A program made the position numbers and the translations under genes. The notes beneath the pieces were generated by a model, which was not told the DNA's origin, did no database searches, and worked only from the letters and a program-made list of their open reading frames with translations. A stretch of DNA of 64,000 nucleotides from Macrobrachium rosenbergii (Eukaryota > Arthropoda > Malacostraca > Decapoda > Palaemonidae): NCBI RefSeq assembly GCF_040412425.1, contig NC_089777.1:32849037-32913036 (forward strand). The letters are read 5' to 3'. This document shows, one piece after another, positions 1-11,715 of the stretch; the first letter of the stretch is position 1, and each line of letters starts with the position of its first letter.

Positions 1-358
1 AATAGTTCCCAAATAATGATAATTTTATAATAAAAACTTCAAATGGGTTCAGTGTTTTGGAAGACATCTCTCCTCCTAGAAAGGTGGTTCCAAAAGTAGT
101 TTCAGAACAAAAACATCTGAGTTCAATTCAGTCTTGCCGCCCTAAGACAAATAGGATTAGTGGTGCACAGAACCACAGCAATAATTCTGAACATCAGGTT
201 CATAATAAAAAATATGAAGATCAACCAAAGACCCTGAACACCAATTCAGATGAAAAGGGATTAAGAAAACAATCTCTTATAAAGGAGAATTTCCCACTCC
301 ACCCTGGGAACAGTACTTCCCCCAAGGAGTGGGAAGTAGCACATTTACCACCTTAGCA

Positions 359-1252
359 TTCTTGCTCGATATTCTTCAGTGGAACTGTAAAGGTCTCAGA
401 GCCCGTACAGAAGACCTTAAAGTTTTAATGCTTGAATTTAATCCAGGGATTATATGCCTACAGGAAACTATGTTAGGCAACTCTGTTTATAATCCTGGAC
501 TAAATTATTCAATATTTAAATCATATCCCCAATTGGTGATCGTGCCCATGGAGGTGCTGCAATTATTATTAATAAATGTCTACAGCACTCCACAATACAA
601 TTAAATACAACACTACAAGCTGTCGCTATTTCAGTCATTTTGGAAAAGAGGATAACAATCTGCTCCTTATACCTTCCACCAGACCTTGATTTTAACATTG
701 GAGATATTCAGTCGTTAATTGACCAACTTCCAGCTCCTTTTACTTCTGCTAGGTGATTTTAATGCCCACAACCCCTTTGGGGAAGTCGGTTTAGATAGTA
801 AAGGGAAATTAATCGAAGACCTTATTGACAGGAATGATGTTACCCTGTATAATAATGGGTCAATGACTTTCCACAACATTCACGATAATCATTTCTCTGC
901 ACTGGACCTTAGTATTTCTTCAACTAGTATCCACCTTGATTTTAATTGGTCTGTTAATGAAGATTTAAATGGAAGTGATCACCACCCGATCCATTTGAAA
1001 TATGCTCTGAATGCTCCATCAGAAGTTTTACCTAAGTGGAAGGTAGAGGACGCTGACTGGGATAAATTTAGTAAGGGTGTCAATCGAGATAGGGAGTTTG
1101 AGTCCTTTCATTCTCATCTAGATGCCTATGATTACTTTATTGAATCTACTTTGAAGAGTGCTGAAAGCTCGATTCTAAAAACAAAAGGCAAACCTCGTAG
1201 ACCTGCAGTTCCCTGGTGGAATAAGACGTGGTATTCTGAGAAAAGTGACTAG
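359..1252 (+). pseudogene. LINE copy A ORF2, endonuclease domain, frameshifted
   Basis: This encodes an exonuclease-endonuclease-phosphatase (APE-like) domain that would nick target DNA for target-primed reverse transcription. Visible motifs are LQWNCKG near the start, the catalytic-type Glu in CLQET, GDFNAHN near the middle, the LDLS strand and the C-terminal SDHHPI His. At least three frame breaks separate these blocks, so the copy is not translatable as read. The gene is also cut at 1,290 by the insertion of copy B; its RT and RNase H parts lie at 7,950-10,696. Confidence 0.85.
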
Positions 1253-1275
1253 GAAATGCTACAGACGTTACAAAA

Positions 1276-1290
1276 CTAGTGGCTCCCCTC
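1276..1290 (+). repeat. Target-site duplication, left copy
   Basis: The sequence CTAGTGGCTCCCCTC here ends the 5' part of LINE copy A. The same sequence recurs at 7,949-7,963, right after the 3' tail of copy B, and it occurs once, uninterrupted, at the homologous place inside copy B (4,966-4,980). It is therefore a 13-15 bp target-site duplication made when copy B inserted. Confidence 0.9.
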
Positions 1291-2089
1291 CCCCTCGAGT
1301 AGGACGCCTTGACGAGGTGAGGGGCTAAGGGACCCTGGCCTTTGGGCCCGGGTCCTGACGAATCATCCTACATAGTTTTTGGTTTAAATGGCGTGGACAT
1401 TTCCACATTCGCAAAATTTTACTGCTTAGGTGAGTCTGAGAAGGGATCGTTTTTTGGAAGGGGTTCGCATTCGAAGCTAATTGTGGGAGTTGTGGTGGTT
1501 GAGTCGCCACCCGAGATAGTTTGGACCTAAGAGATGGTGATGGGATTTTTCCACTGCTATCTTGAGGGGCGGAACCATCTCTGGGGATCAGCCCATCGGA
1601 ATCCAGGGGGCTGGTTTTGGAGGTGGGACTCCTGGCTTTTGTCCGAAGCCCACGAGTACGGTTGGAGTGGGGGAGTCAGTCCCCATTAGTGGGGGCAGAA
1701 CTCCCAGCAGGCGGATTGGCTTATACCTGGGCCACTGCAAGCGTACTGGTGCTATCCTGAAAGGGTAGGGTATGGGGTGGACTGTTGGGAGTCAACTCTC
1801 ACTTGTGCCATTGGTGGAGAATGCGAATACCTGACTGATCTACGATACTTTCTTGATATGACCAAGCAGTTTTGGGTGGGTGGATGAACCAGTTTGTGTG
1901 TGGTGGTCTGATGTGTGCATGCTTGGCAGCTTGGGGTCTCTTCGTGGGCTTTGGGAGTGTGTTGGGGTGGGAAGCTGAGCAGTGGAGCTGCCCAGTTTGT
2001 CCTTTTGATATGCTGTCGGGGTCTGTGCGGGGCTCTTGGGTGTCAGGTGTGCACTTTTTGGACCTTTGCATGTGGACTGGTTTAAACTT
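1291..2089 (+). other. 5' untranslated leader of LINE copy B
   Basis: About 800 bp lie between the left insertion boundary and the first plausible ORF1 ATG (2,090). The stretch is clearly richer in G and C than the coding part. It starts with a C-run followed by a short possible stem (CCTCG pairing with CGAGG). An internal promoter is expected in the leader of such elements, but I cannot point to a specific motif. The forward and reverse ORFs here look like chance reading frames. Confidence 0.6.
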
Positions 2090-4030
2090 ATGGATTTGGC
2101 TTCTAGTTCTCCCTCCCCTGGATCCGATGACTTAACGGCACTGGTAAACGACTTCTGACATGAACATGGATACGGGCTTGGCTGTTGGACAGAACAAACA
2201 CTGAGACACCAGGGTGTTAATAAATCTGGTGGATTTGATTCAAATAATAGGGTCCTTTATTGCACTAATGTAAACTTATCATTAGATTACGAATGTTTAT
2301 ACAGTGTAGTGAAGCAATTCGGCAAAGTGGAAAGAATTAAATTAGTTCTAGAAAAGATAAGCAGTCATTTTGTGCTTTTATCAAATTTTCCTCTCCCTTG
2401 GAAGCTAGTGAGGCACAACAGAGACTCCATGGCCACATTCTAAATGACTCAGTTGTCAGCACGAAAGTGTTTTCAGTGAAAAACTTGAATGATGAGCCAT
2501 TTGACTTTGTTCCAAAGGCTGAAGAACATGGACCAGTCCCATGTACCAGAGCTCTTCCTCCCCTCTATGGCATGTTGCTATCTACAAGGAGGAGGAAAAA
2601 ATTTGATAAAAGCTGCTGACTGCATTGAGAGCAAGGTTGGTTCCATTCCCATAGGAAATTTGAAACGGTATGGAAAGAATCTTCTAATAAAAGCTGGAAA
2701 TGAGACTCAAGCAGTTCTGTTAGCTAACTTTAAACCTCCTGAAAGTGGAAATATTGAATCTATTTCATCTCACAGATTCTTTAATACACTGAAAGGAGTA
2801 GTTTACTCAAAAGATCTGCATGTTTTTAAAGAGGAGAGATTCTCCATCGATGCCCTCCTTGTGTATCTCATGTAAAAAAACTGGGTGGTGATGCAGCTAT
2901 TCTTTTAACCTTCTCCTCCAATTACCTACCTGATACCATCATTGTTGGCCATGAGAGGATGCAGGTTAAAAAATATAAAAAGTCCTAGACAGTGTCGCAA
3001 ATGCTTTGAATATGGCCACATTCAAAACTCTTGCGATAACAATAAAAGATGTCCTGTGTGCTCTGCAGAGCACGATAATTTTGATGATTGCAAAGCAGCC
3101 CGATACTGTTTTCTTTGCAAGGGTGATCACACACCAAACTCTAGGGCTTGTCCCAGATATAAATTTGAACAAGACGTGTTGGCAGTGGCAGATAATGAAC
3201 ATATTAGCATTAGTGAAGCAAAGCGCACGGTAATGGGGGCAAACAAAAGTGCCAACACTACGTATGCTTCTGTAATAAAACTTATGAAAACTTCCAACAA
3301 TGTAAGGCCACCAATAACTGTGTCTGATGGAAGATATCACAAACCTGGTATTTCTCGAACCATAAATAATAATGAAAATCTCCAAACTGGTGAGAAACTT
3401 TCGTCGGCAAGTGCTTTGAAGTCCAGTAGCAAAAATTGTACTTCAAAAGCACAGAAAATTTATCTTCCACCACATCCACAGCTGTCGATTCATCTCCAAA
3501 AATAAAGGGTGCCAAAATCAACCAATAATTCAGGAAAATATTCTGAAAATACTTCAAACCAAAATAAGCTAAAGGAACAATCCCAATTAGATAGAGCTAG
3601 TTCAGAGCCATCAATCGCCACAGCCACAAACAAAAATAATAATAAAACTACGAATTGCAACTACCAAGAAACGCACAAGAAATAGTTCCCCAAATAATGA
3701 TAATTTTATAATAAAAACTTCAAATGGGTTCAGTGTTTTGGAAGACATCTCTCCTCCTAGAAAGGTGGTTCCAAAAGTAGTTTCAGAACAAAAACATCTG
3801 AGTTCAATTCAGTCTTGCCGCCCTAAGACAAATAGGATTAGTGGTGCACAGAACCACAGCAATAATTCTGAACATCAGGTTCATAATAAAAAAATATGAA
3901 GATCAACCAAAGACCCTGAACACCAATTCAGATGAAAAGGGATTAAGAAAACAATCTCTTATAAAGGAGAATTTCCCACTCCACCCTAGGAACAGTACTT
4001 CCCCTCCAAGGAGTGGGAAGTAGCACATTT
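2090..4030 (+). pseudogene. LINE copy B ORF1: RRM and three CCHC zinc knuckles
   Basis: ORF1 encodes the nucleic-acid-binding protein of the element. The ATG at 2,090 is chosen because its frame runs, past one TGA at 2,155, into an RNA-recognition-motif-like fold at 2,250-2,480 (RNP2-like VLYCTNV, RNP1-like SFCAFIKF after a frameshift near 2,355). At 2,980-3,160 come three Cys/His clusters: CRKCFEYGHIQNSC, CPVCSAEHDNFDDC and CFLCKGDHTPNSRAC. A lysine/serine/asparagine-rich tail follows and probably runs to about 4,030. At least four frame breaks are present. The RRM-plus-knuckle order is known from I-type and related LINE ORF1 proteins. Confidence 0.75.
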
Positions 4031-4046
4031 TACCACCTTAGCATTC

Positions 4047-7000
4047 TTGCTCGATATTCTTCAGTGGAACTGTAAAGGTCTCAGAGCCCGTACAGAAGAC
4101 CTTAAAGTTTTAATGCATGAAGTTAATCCAGGGATTATATGCCTACAGGAAACAATGTTAGGCAACTCTGTTTATAATCCTGGACTAAATTATTCAATAT
4201 TTAAATCATATCCCCCAATTGGTGATCGTGCCCATGGAGGTGCTGCAATTATTATTAATAAATCTCTACAGCACTCCACAATACAATTAAATACAACACT
4301 ACAAGCTATCGCTATTTCAGTCATTTTGGAAAAGAGGATAACAATCTGCTCCTTATACCTTCCACCAGACCTTGATTTTAACATTGGAGATATTCAGTCG
4401 TTAATTGACCAACTTCCAGCTCCTTTACTTTTGCTAGGTGATTTTAATGCCCACAATCCCCTTTGGGGAAGTCGGTTTTTAGATAGTAAAGGGAAATTAA
4501 TCGAAGACCTTATTGACAGGAATGATGTTACCCTGTATAATAATGGGTCAATGACTTTCCACAACATTCACGATAATCATTTCTCTGCACTGGACCTTAG
4601 TATTTCTTCAACTAGTATCCACCTTGATTTTAATTGGTCTGTTAATGAAGATTTAAATGGAAGTGATCACTACCCGATCCATTTGAAATATGCTCTGAAT
4701 GCTCCATCTGAAGTTTTACCTAAGTGGAAGGTAGAGGACGCAGACTGGGATAAATTTAGTAAGGGTGTCAATCTAGATAGGGAGTTTGAGTCCTTTCATT
4801 CTCATCTAGATGCCTATGATTACTTTATTGAATCTACTTTGAAGAGTGCTGAAAGCTCGATTCCAAAACAAAAGGCAAACCTCGTAGACCTGCAGTTCCC
4901 TGGTGGAATAAGACATGTGGTATTCTGAGAAAAGTGACTAGGAAATGCTACAGACGTTACAAAACTAGTGGCTCCCCTCAGTCTAAATTAATCTACAAAC
5001 GTGCTTTAGCCAAGCAGCGGCGCTTTTATAAGAAAGCCAAAAGAGAATGTTGGCTTTACTATATTAATGGAATAAACTCCAAGACCCCACTAAGAGTGGT
5101 GTGGCGCAAAATAAGGAAACTGAGTGGAAAATTTGTAGCGTCACCATTGCCCTCATTAAAAATAAATGACACTCTAATCACAGAGCCCACTGAAGTTGCC
5201 AATGAGCTAGGAAAACACTTTTCTAAAGTTTCCAGCCCTAACAATTATTCTCCAGAATTTCAAAGAATTAGGAATTCTGAAATGTGTCTGAAGTTTGATT
5301 CAGGAAAATCTGAACCATACAACTACAAATTTTCCCTAAGAGAACTTCGTGAGGCGCTCTCTCAAGTGAATCCACAGCTCCAGGTGAGGATACAATCATA
5401 TATGAAATGCTGAAACACCTCCCAGATGATGCCAAAAATATTTACTGAAGATTATAAACAAAATATGGGAAACTGGAATTTTACCCAAGGACTGGAAAAT
5501 ATCCATAATTGTCCCAGTTAAAAAGCCTAATAAAGATGCTTCCCAAGCCACCAGCTATAGACCAATAGCTCTTACCAGCTGTGTATGTAAGCTGATGGAG
5601 AAAATGATAAATACTAGACTGGTTTGGCACCTGGAGACCAAAGGATTACTATCGCCATTTCAATTTGGTTTCAGAAAAACCGCTCCACCCTTGATCCTTG
5701 CTGAGGCTGACCAACCAAATCCAGCAAGGATTCGCCAAAAAGTGTCAGACCATTGGCATATTTTTTGACTTGGAGAAAGCATATGACACTACCTGGAGAA
5801 TTGGCATCATGAAACAATTGCACAAGATGGGCATATGTGGAAGAATGGTCAGGTTTATATATTCCTTTTTATCAGACAGACTTTTTAAGGTAAGAGTGGA
5901 AACTCCTTCTCCCAACCTTTTATGCAGGAGGAAGGAGTTCCCAAGGAAGCGTTTTAAGTGTAACACTTTTTCAGTGGCAATAAATAGCGTGATTGAAAAA
6001 ATCTCGCCCCTGTTAAATGCTCGCTTTTTCGATGACCTTGCAATATACTGCACAGGATATGATTCCTTGTCCGTATGTAAACATTTGCAAAGGTCTATTA
6101 ATGCTATTACTAAGTGGGCTGATGAGAATGGTTTCAAATTCTCCTCTTCCAAAACAGTTGCAGTAAGATTCACCAGGTGCTGGCGTGTGGAAGAGGTTCC
6201 CACACTTAGTTTAAAAGGGTCCATCCTTCCTTACGAGTGAAGTTAAATTTCTGGGGATGACTATTGACCATAAATTAACATGGGCTAGCCACATAAATGC
6301 CCTAAAGTTTAATGTTAAACAATCTATGAATATTTTAAAGGTTGTCTCTGGATTTAGTTGGGGGCTGATAAGAAATCCCTTCTGAGGCTATATGACTCTC
6401 TGTGTCGATCTAAGTTAGACTATGGCTGTCAGATTTATTCCTCAGCCTGTAAAACCAAGCTAAAGGAACTGGATGTTGTACACAACATGGGGTTGAGAAT
6501 ATGCTCAGGGCTTTTAGAACTTCGCCTGTTGAAAGCATTTATGTCGACACAGATCATTTACCCCTTGATCTAAGAAGGCAAGAGCTAGGGTTGCGATACA
6601 TGGCTAGAATGAAAAGTGCTCCCAAAAATCCCTCCTTTCAAGCACTAAAGGAAACAGACTCTCGAAGTTTTTCTGGTACAAGAGCTTCTAAACCATTCCA
6701 AATTCGACTGAATGAGGATGTTAGGAATAATCACCTTAAATCCCAGAAAGTCCTGGAAGTAGAATATCCTGTAAATCCTCCATGGCTTATCCCAGAAGCA
6801 TCAATATGTAAGAAACTGTTTAACAAAAAGGACTGCACTGTAGAAGAGATTAGGGAAAATTCTTAGAGCACGATGTTACCCATACTAATTTTACAAAAAT
6901 TTATACAGATGGATCTAAGTCAGATAGTGGTGTTGGTTGCGCTGTTATCCTTGGTGATACAGCGTACACAGCTAAATTACCTGACTCTGCATCAATATTT

Positions 7001-7700
7001 ACTGCCGAATTAACAGCCGTAGTGTCTGCCCTAGATTTAGTTTTTTCAAAGTAGTGACTCTAATTTTGTCATATACTCAGACTCTAGAAGCACCTTAGAA
7101 GCTATTAAAAATTTAATAGCTTTCATCCATTAATTGAAAAAGTTCAGGAGTGGCTTTTTCGTATATATTGTCGACGTAAATCAGTCTCTTTCTGTTGGGT
7201 CCCTTCTCACGTGGGATTCATGAAACGAGATGGCAGACAGGGAAGCGAAAGCTGCTAGTATTTTATCAGAAACCTCTTTTAGAAAAGTGCCTCATACAGA
7301 TCTAAAAGGTCCCATTAGATCTTATGTTTTAAGTAAATGGCAAGAAAGGTGGACTTCTCCCCTTCTTGCCAATAATAAGAAATATAGAAATATTAGGGAT
7401 AATGTACTACCGTGGTCTTCGTCATTCCAGCTTGACAGACGAACAGAGGTTATTTTAACGAGATTAAGGATTGGGCACACTCGTCTAACCCATCAGTTTA
7501 TTTTAGAAGGAAGCAGCCCTCCAGAGTGTGCTTACTGTGACGAGACACTAACAGTGGAGCACATTCTGGTGGTCTGCCCCAGATATTTTAACCAAAGAGA
7601 GATATTTTCAGGTAAATCCTGTCTGATATTTTGGGAGATGAAGCAGATATTTCTGCTATCATCTCTTTTAAAGTGTATTAAAATTTTTAACGATATTTAA
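4047..7700 (+). pseudogene. LINE copy B ORF2: endonuclease, reverse transcriptase, RNase H, CCHC
   Basis: Domains in order: APE-like endonuclease (4,050-4,720; QWNCKG, CLQET, GDFNAHN, SDHYPI, intact over 293 residues); linker; reverse transcriptase (about 5,500-6,300; YRPIAL, FGFRK, DLEKAYDTTW, FDDLA); RNase H (about 6,870-7,250; YTDGSKS, FTAEL, YSDSRS, PSHVG, MADREAKAA); and a C-terminal Cys-rich motif CAYCDETLTVEHILVVC (about 7,530-7,580). The RT active-site box lacks one residue compared with the FVDD expected from copy A, a 3-base deletion. Several single-base frameshifts lie between the domains, so it is not translatable as read. No ATG lies just upstream of the endonuclease motif; start uncertain. 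Confidence 0.85.
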
Positions 7701-7884
7701 TTTTATTTAATTTATTACATCACGTAGAATTTTAATGACATTAATTTTTTTTTTTTTTGTATATAGCACATCATTCATTAAACTTCATACCCTTATTTAT
7801 TGGTCACATCACTTCATTTTATTTATTAATCATTTCCTTCATGAATTCATAACTTTAACATAATTTATTTTCTTTCCATTACGG

Positions 7885-7949
7885 CGCTGAATGGCCTTGT
7901 TGGCCCCAGTGCCTGGGCTTTTGCCCTAAATATCATACATCCATCCATC
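7885..7949 (+). repeat. LINE 3' tail shared with SINE family
   Basis: The last 65 bp of copy B (GCGCTGAATGGCCTTG ... CCTAAATATCATAC and CATC repeats) occur again at the end of copy A (10,880-10,955). In reverse complement and more diverged form they also appear in the short repeats at 26,930-26,990 and 55,270-55,340. Such a shared tail is the recognition signal expected when a SINE borrows a LINE's reverse transcriptase. Confidence 0.7.
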
Positions 7950-10900
7950 TAGTGGCTCCCCTCAGTCTAAATTAATCTACAAACGTGCTTTAGCCAAGCA
8001 GCGGCGCTTTTATAAGAAAGCCAAAAGAGAATGTTGGCTTTACTATATTAATGGAATAAACTCCAAGACCCCACTGAGAGTGGTGTGGCGCAAAATAAGG
8101 AAACTGAGTGGAAAATTTGTAGCGTCACCATTGCCCTCATTAAAAATAAATGACACTCTAATCACAGAGCCCACTGAAGTTGCCAATGAGCTAGGAAAAC
8201 ACTTTTCTAGTTTCCAGCCCTAACAATTATTCTCCAGAATTTCAAAGAATTAGAATTCTGAAATGTGTCTGAAGTTTGATTCGGGAAAATCTGAACCATA
8301 CAACTACAAATTTTCCTAAGAGAACTTCGTGAGGAGCTCTCAAGTGAATCCACAGCTCCAGGTGAGGATACAATCATATATGAAATGCTGAAACACCTCC
8401 CAGATGATGCCAAAAATATTTACGGAAGATTATAAACAAAATATGGGAAACTGGAATTTTACCCAAGGACTGGAAAATATCCATAATTGTCCCTGTTAAA
8501 AAGCCTAATAAAGATGCTTCCCAAGCCACCAGCTATAGACCAATAGCTCTTACCAGCTGTGTATGTAAGCTGATGGAGAAAATGATAAATACTAGACTGG
8601 TTTGGCACCTGGAGACCAAAGGATTACTATCGCCATTTCAATTTGGTTTCAGAAAAAACCGCTCCACCCTTGATCCCTTGCTGAGGCTGACCAACCAAAT
8701 CCAGCAAGGATTCGCCAAAAAGTGTCAGACCATTGGCATATTTTTTGACTTGGAGAAAGCATATGACACTACCTGGAGAATTGGCATCATGAAACAATTG
8801 TACAAGATGGGCATATGTGGAAGAATGGTCAGGTTTATATATTCCTTTTTATCAGACAGACTTTTTAAGGTAAGAGTGGGAAACTCCTTCTCCCAACCTT
8901 TTATGCAGGAGGAAGGAGTTCCCCAAGGAAGCGTTTTAAGTGTAACACTTTTTCAGTGGCAATAAATAGTGTGATTGAAAAAATCTCGCCCCTGTTAAAT
9001 GCTCGCTTTTTGTCGATGACCTTGCAATATACTGCACAGGATATGATTCCTTGTCCGTATGTAAACATTTGCAAAGGTCTATTAATGCTATTACTAAGTG
9101 GGCTGATGAGAATGGTTTCAAATTCTCCTCTTCCAAAACAGTTGCAGTAAGATTCACCAGGTGCTGGCGTGTGGAAGAGGTTCCCACACTCAGTTTAAAA
9201 GGGTCCATCCTTCCTTACGAGAGTGAAGTTAAATTTCTGGGGATGACTATTGACCATAAATTAACATGGGCTAGCCAATGTAAATGCCCGAAAGTTTAAT
9301 GTTAAACAATCTATGAATATTTTAAAGGTTGTCTCTGGATTTAGTTGGGGGCTGATAAGAAATCCCTTCTGAGGCTATATGACTCTCTGTGTCGATCTAA
9401 GTTAGACTATGGCTGTCAGATTTATTCCTCAGCCTGTAAAACCAAGCTAAAGGAACTGGATGTTGTACACAACATGGGGTTGAGAATATGCTCAGGGGCT
9501 TTTAGAACTTCGCCTGTTGAAAGCATTTATGTCGACACAGATCATTTACCCCTTTGATCTAAGAAGGCAAGAGCTAGGGTTGCGATACATGGCTAGAATG
9601 AAAAGTGCTCCCAAAAATCCCTCCTTTCAAGCACTAAAGGAAACAGACTCTCGAAGTTTTTCTGGTACAAGAGCTTCTAAACCATTCCAAATTCGACTGA
9701 ATGAGGATGTTAGGAATAATCACCTTAAATCCCAGAAAGTCCTGGAAGTAGAATATCCTGTAAATCCTCCATGGCTTATCCCAGAAGCATCAATATGTAA
9801 GAAACTGTTTAACAAAAAGGACTGCACTGTAGAAGAGATTAGGGAAAATTCTTAGAGCACGATGTTACCCATACTAATTTTACAAAAATTTATACAGATG
9901 GATCTAAGTCAGATAGTGGTGTTGGTTGCGCTGTTATCCTTGGTGATACAGCGTATACAGCTAAATTACCTGACTCTGCATCAATATTTACTGCCGAATT
10001 AACAGCCGTAGTGTCTGCCCTAGATTTAGTTTTCAAAGTAGTGACTCTAATTTTGTCATATACTCAGACTCTAGAAGCACCTTAGAAGCTATTAAAAATT
10101 TAATAGCTTTCATCCATTAATTCAAAAAAGTTCAGGAGTGGCTTTTTCGTATATATTGTCGACGTAAATCAGTCTCTTTCTGTTGGGTCCCTTCTCACGT
10201 GGGGATTCGTGGAAACGAGATGGCAGACAGGGAAGCGAAAGCTGCTAGTATTTTATCAGAAACCTCTTTTAGAAAAGTGCCTCATACAGATCTAAAAGGT
10301 CCCATTAGATCTTATGTTTTAAGTAAATGGCAAGAAAGGTGGACTTCTCTCCTTCTTGCCAATAATAAGAAATATAGAAATATTAGGGATAATGTACTAC
10401 CGTGGTCTTCGTCATTCCAGCTTGACAGGCGAACAGAGGTTATTTTAACGAGATTAAGGATTGGGCACACTCGTCTGACCCATCAGTTTATTTTTGAAGG
10501 AAGCAGCCCTCCAGAGTGTGCTTACTGTGATGAGACACTAACAGTGGAGCACATTCTGGCGGTCTGCCCCAGATATTTTAACCAAAGAGAGAGATATTTT
10601 CAGGGTAAATCCCTGTCTGATATTTTGGGAGATGAAGCAGATATTTCTGCTATCATCTCTTTTTTAAAGTGTATTAAAATTTTTAACGATATTTAATTTT
10701 ATTTAATAATTTATTACATCACGTAGAATTTTAATGACATTAATTTTTTTTTATGTATATAGCACATCATTCATTAAACTTCATACCCTTATTTATTGGT
10801 CACATCACTTCATTTTATTTATTAATCATTTCCTTCATGAATTCATAACTTTAACATAATTTATTTTCTTTCCATTACGGCACTGAATGGCCTTGTTGGC

Positions 10901-10955
10901 CCCAGTGCCTGGGCTTTTGCCCTAAATATCATACATCCATCCATCCATACAACCC
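7949..10955 (+). mobile_element. LINE copy A, 3' part (RT, RNase H, 3' UTR)
   Basis: This continues copy A exactly where 1,290 broke off, and begins with the second copy of the target-site duplication. It matches 4,967-7,949 of copy B closely. It ends in an AT-rich 3' UTR and a CATCCATCCATCCAT tail at about 10,940-10,955. Because the element's 5' end is outside the window, its own target-site duplication cannot be checked. Confidence 0.88.
7950..10696 (+). pseudogene. LINE copy A ORF2, reverse transcriptase to C-terminus, frameshifted
   Basis: Visible RT motifs are YRPIAL, GFRKNRSTLD, DLEKAYDTTW and PQGSVLS; the VDDLA box is present, but a one-base loss just upstream puts it out of frame. 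The thumb and linker run to about 9,855. RNase H follows (YTDGSKS, FTAEL, YSDSRS, PSHVGIRGNEMADREAKAA), then the terminal CAYCDETLTVEHILAVC motif and a stop at 10,696. Copy A keeps the full RT box in which copy B lost a residue, so the two copies carry different lesions. Confidence 0.85.
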
Positions 10956-11715
10956 AACCATCATCAGCATGGCTGAAAGAACCCACTGATCCTTCATAGT
11001 GCTCGTTGCAAGGTGCAATAGTGCTCGTTGCAAGGTGCAACATCCCCAGTGGGAAAGCATGACTTACCCTGCTGTTGGTCTTCTTTTATTCTCCATATTT
11101 TTATATGGAAAAACAGATGACCAAAACAGTCAGCAATCATACTAACGATCATTTCCAGCTCGTGCAGAAGGATACTCATATATAAGGCAATGGTTTGTAT
11201 CTATTTGGGAACAAATAGGGTATTATTTGTTACTTATCAGAAAGTCACTTTCAAAGCATAGGTTGGTGCTACTGTATTAGAAAGTCACTTTCAAAGCATA
11301 GGTTGAGGTGCTACTGTATTCATGTATATTATGATACATTAATGTTGTATGTTCTACAAACAAGAACGGTCGCAGACAGTGATGTGTTAAATAAGTGTGT
11401 CCAGTTCTTAAATGGTTGACACCGTTATCGTACCCCTTTCTTTTGCATTGACAACTACCATAATTGTATTAGTTAAGTTGCTTTAATTTGCTATTATCAT
11501 CATGCCACAAATCTTGCCACATAACTGTTTCAAGAGACTAAAATGAATAAAAAAAGATGACCTTGTTTGTAGGTTACTTGATCTTATGATTTCAACAAGG
11601 CGATCAAAAATCTGCTCTTGCACCAATACCTAGATGGGATTAGGAACTAAGCTAACCCCATATAGTGGAAAAGGAATCATGATTACATAAACAATAAAAC
11701 TGAGTAATAAAGCAA
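10956..11715. other. Intergenic stretch with two short tandem duplications
   Basis: No coding region is supported. A 21-bp unit (AGTGCTCGTTGCAAGGTGCAA) is repeated twice at 10,997-11,040, and a unit of about 42 bp is repeated twice at 11,237-11,320 with small differences. The rest is AT-rich unique-looking sequence. Confidence 0.6.

Larger units (their letters stand above)
1..1290 (+). mobile_element. LINE copy A, 5' fragment (end of ORF1 and endonuclease part of ORF2)
   Basis: This segment aligns almost base for base with 3,684-4,980 of copy B: about a dozen substitutions and some nine short indels, mostly in homopolymers. It holds the end of ORF1 and the apurinic-like endonuclease domain of ORF2 (QWNCKG, CLQE, LGDFNAHN and SDHHPI motifs). 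The frame is broken several times, for example at the C-run before the first GD-containing stretch and inside GDFNAHN. It stops at 1,289-1,290, in the middle of what is continuous ORF2 in copy B, and the same element resumes at 7,949. The left end of the element is outside the window. Confidence 0.9.
1291..7949 (+). mobile_element. LINE copy B, near full length, I/Nimb-like non-LTR retrotransposon
   Basis: Order of parts: a G/C-rich 5' leader of about 800 bp, ORF1 (RRM plus CCHC knuckles), ORF2 (endonuclease, reverse transcriptase, RNase H, C-terminal CCHC), an AT-rich 3' UTR, and a tail ending in short CATC repeats. Endonuclease plus RT plus RNase H in one ORF2 is typical of the I/Nimb/R1-like groups; I assign the clade by architecture only. 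It is flanked by a 13-15 bp target-site duplication inside copy A. Total length is about 6.66 kb. It has several frame breaks, mostly single-base or in homopolymers. Confidence 0.88.

Noticed and set aside
3282..3557. Minus-strand ORFs over LINE ORF1
   Set aside because: They are antisense to a clear zinc-knuckle reading frame.
1..10955. Simple tandem duplication of a LINE locus
   Set aside because: A nested insertion with target-site duplication explains all junctions; a tandem duplication would not place a 5' leader and a 3' tail exactly at the two break points.
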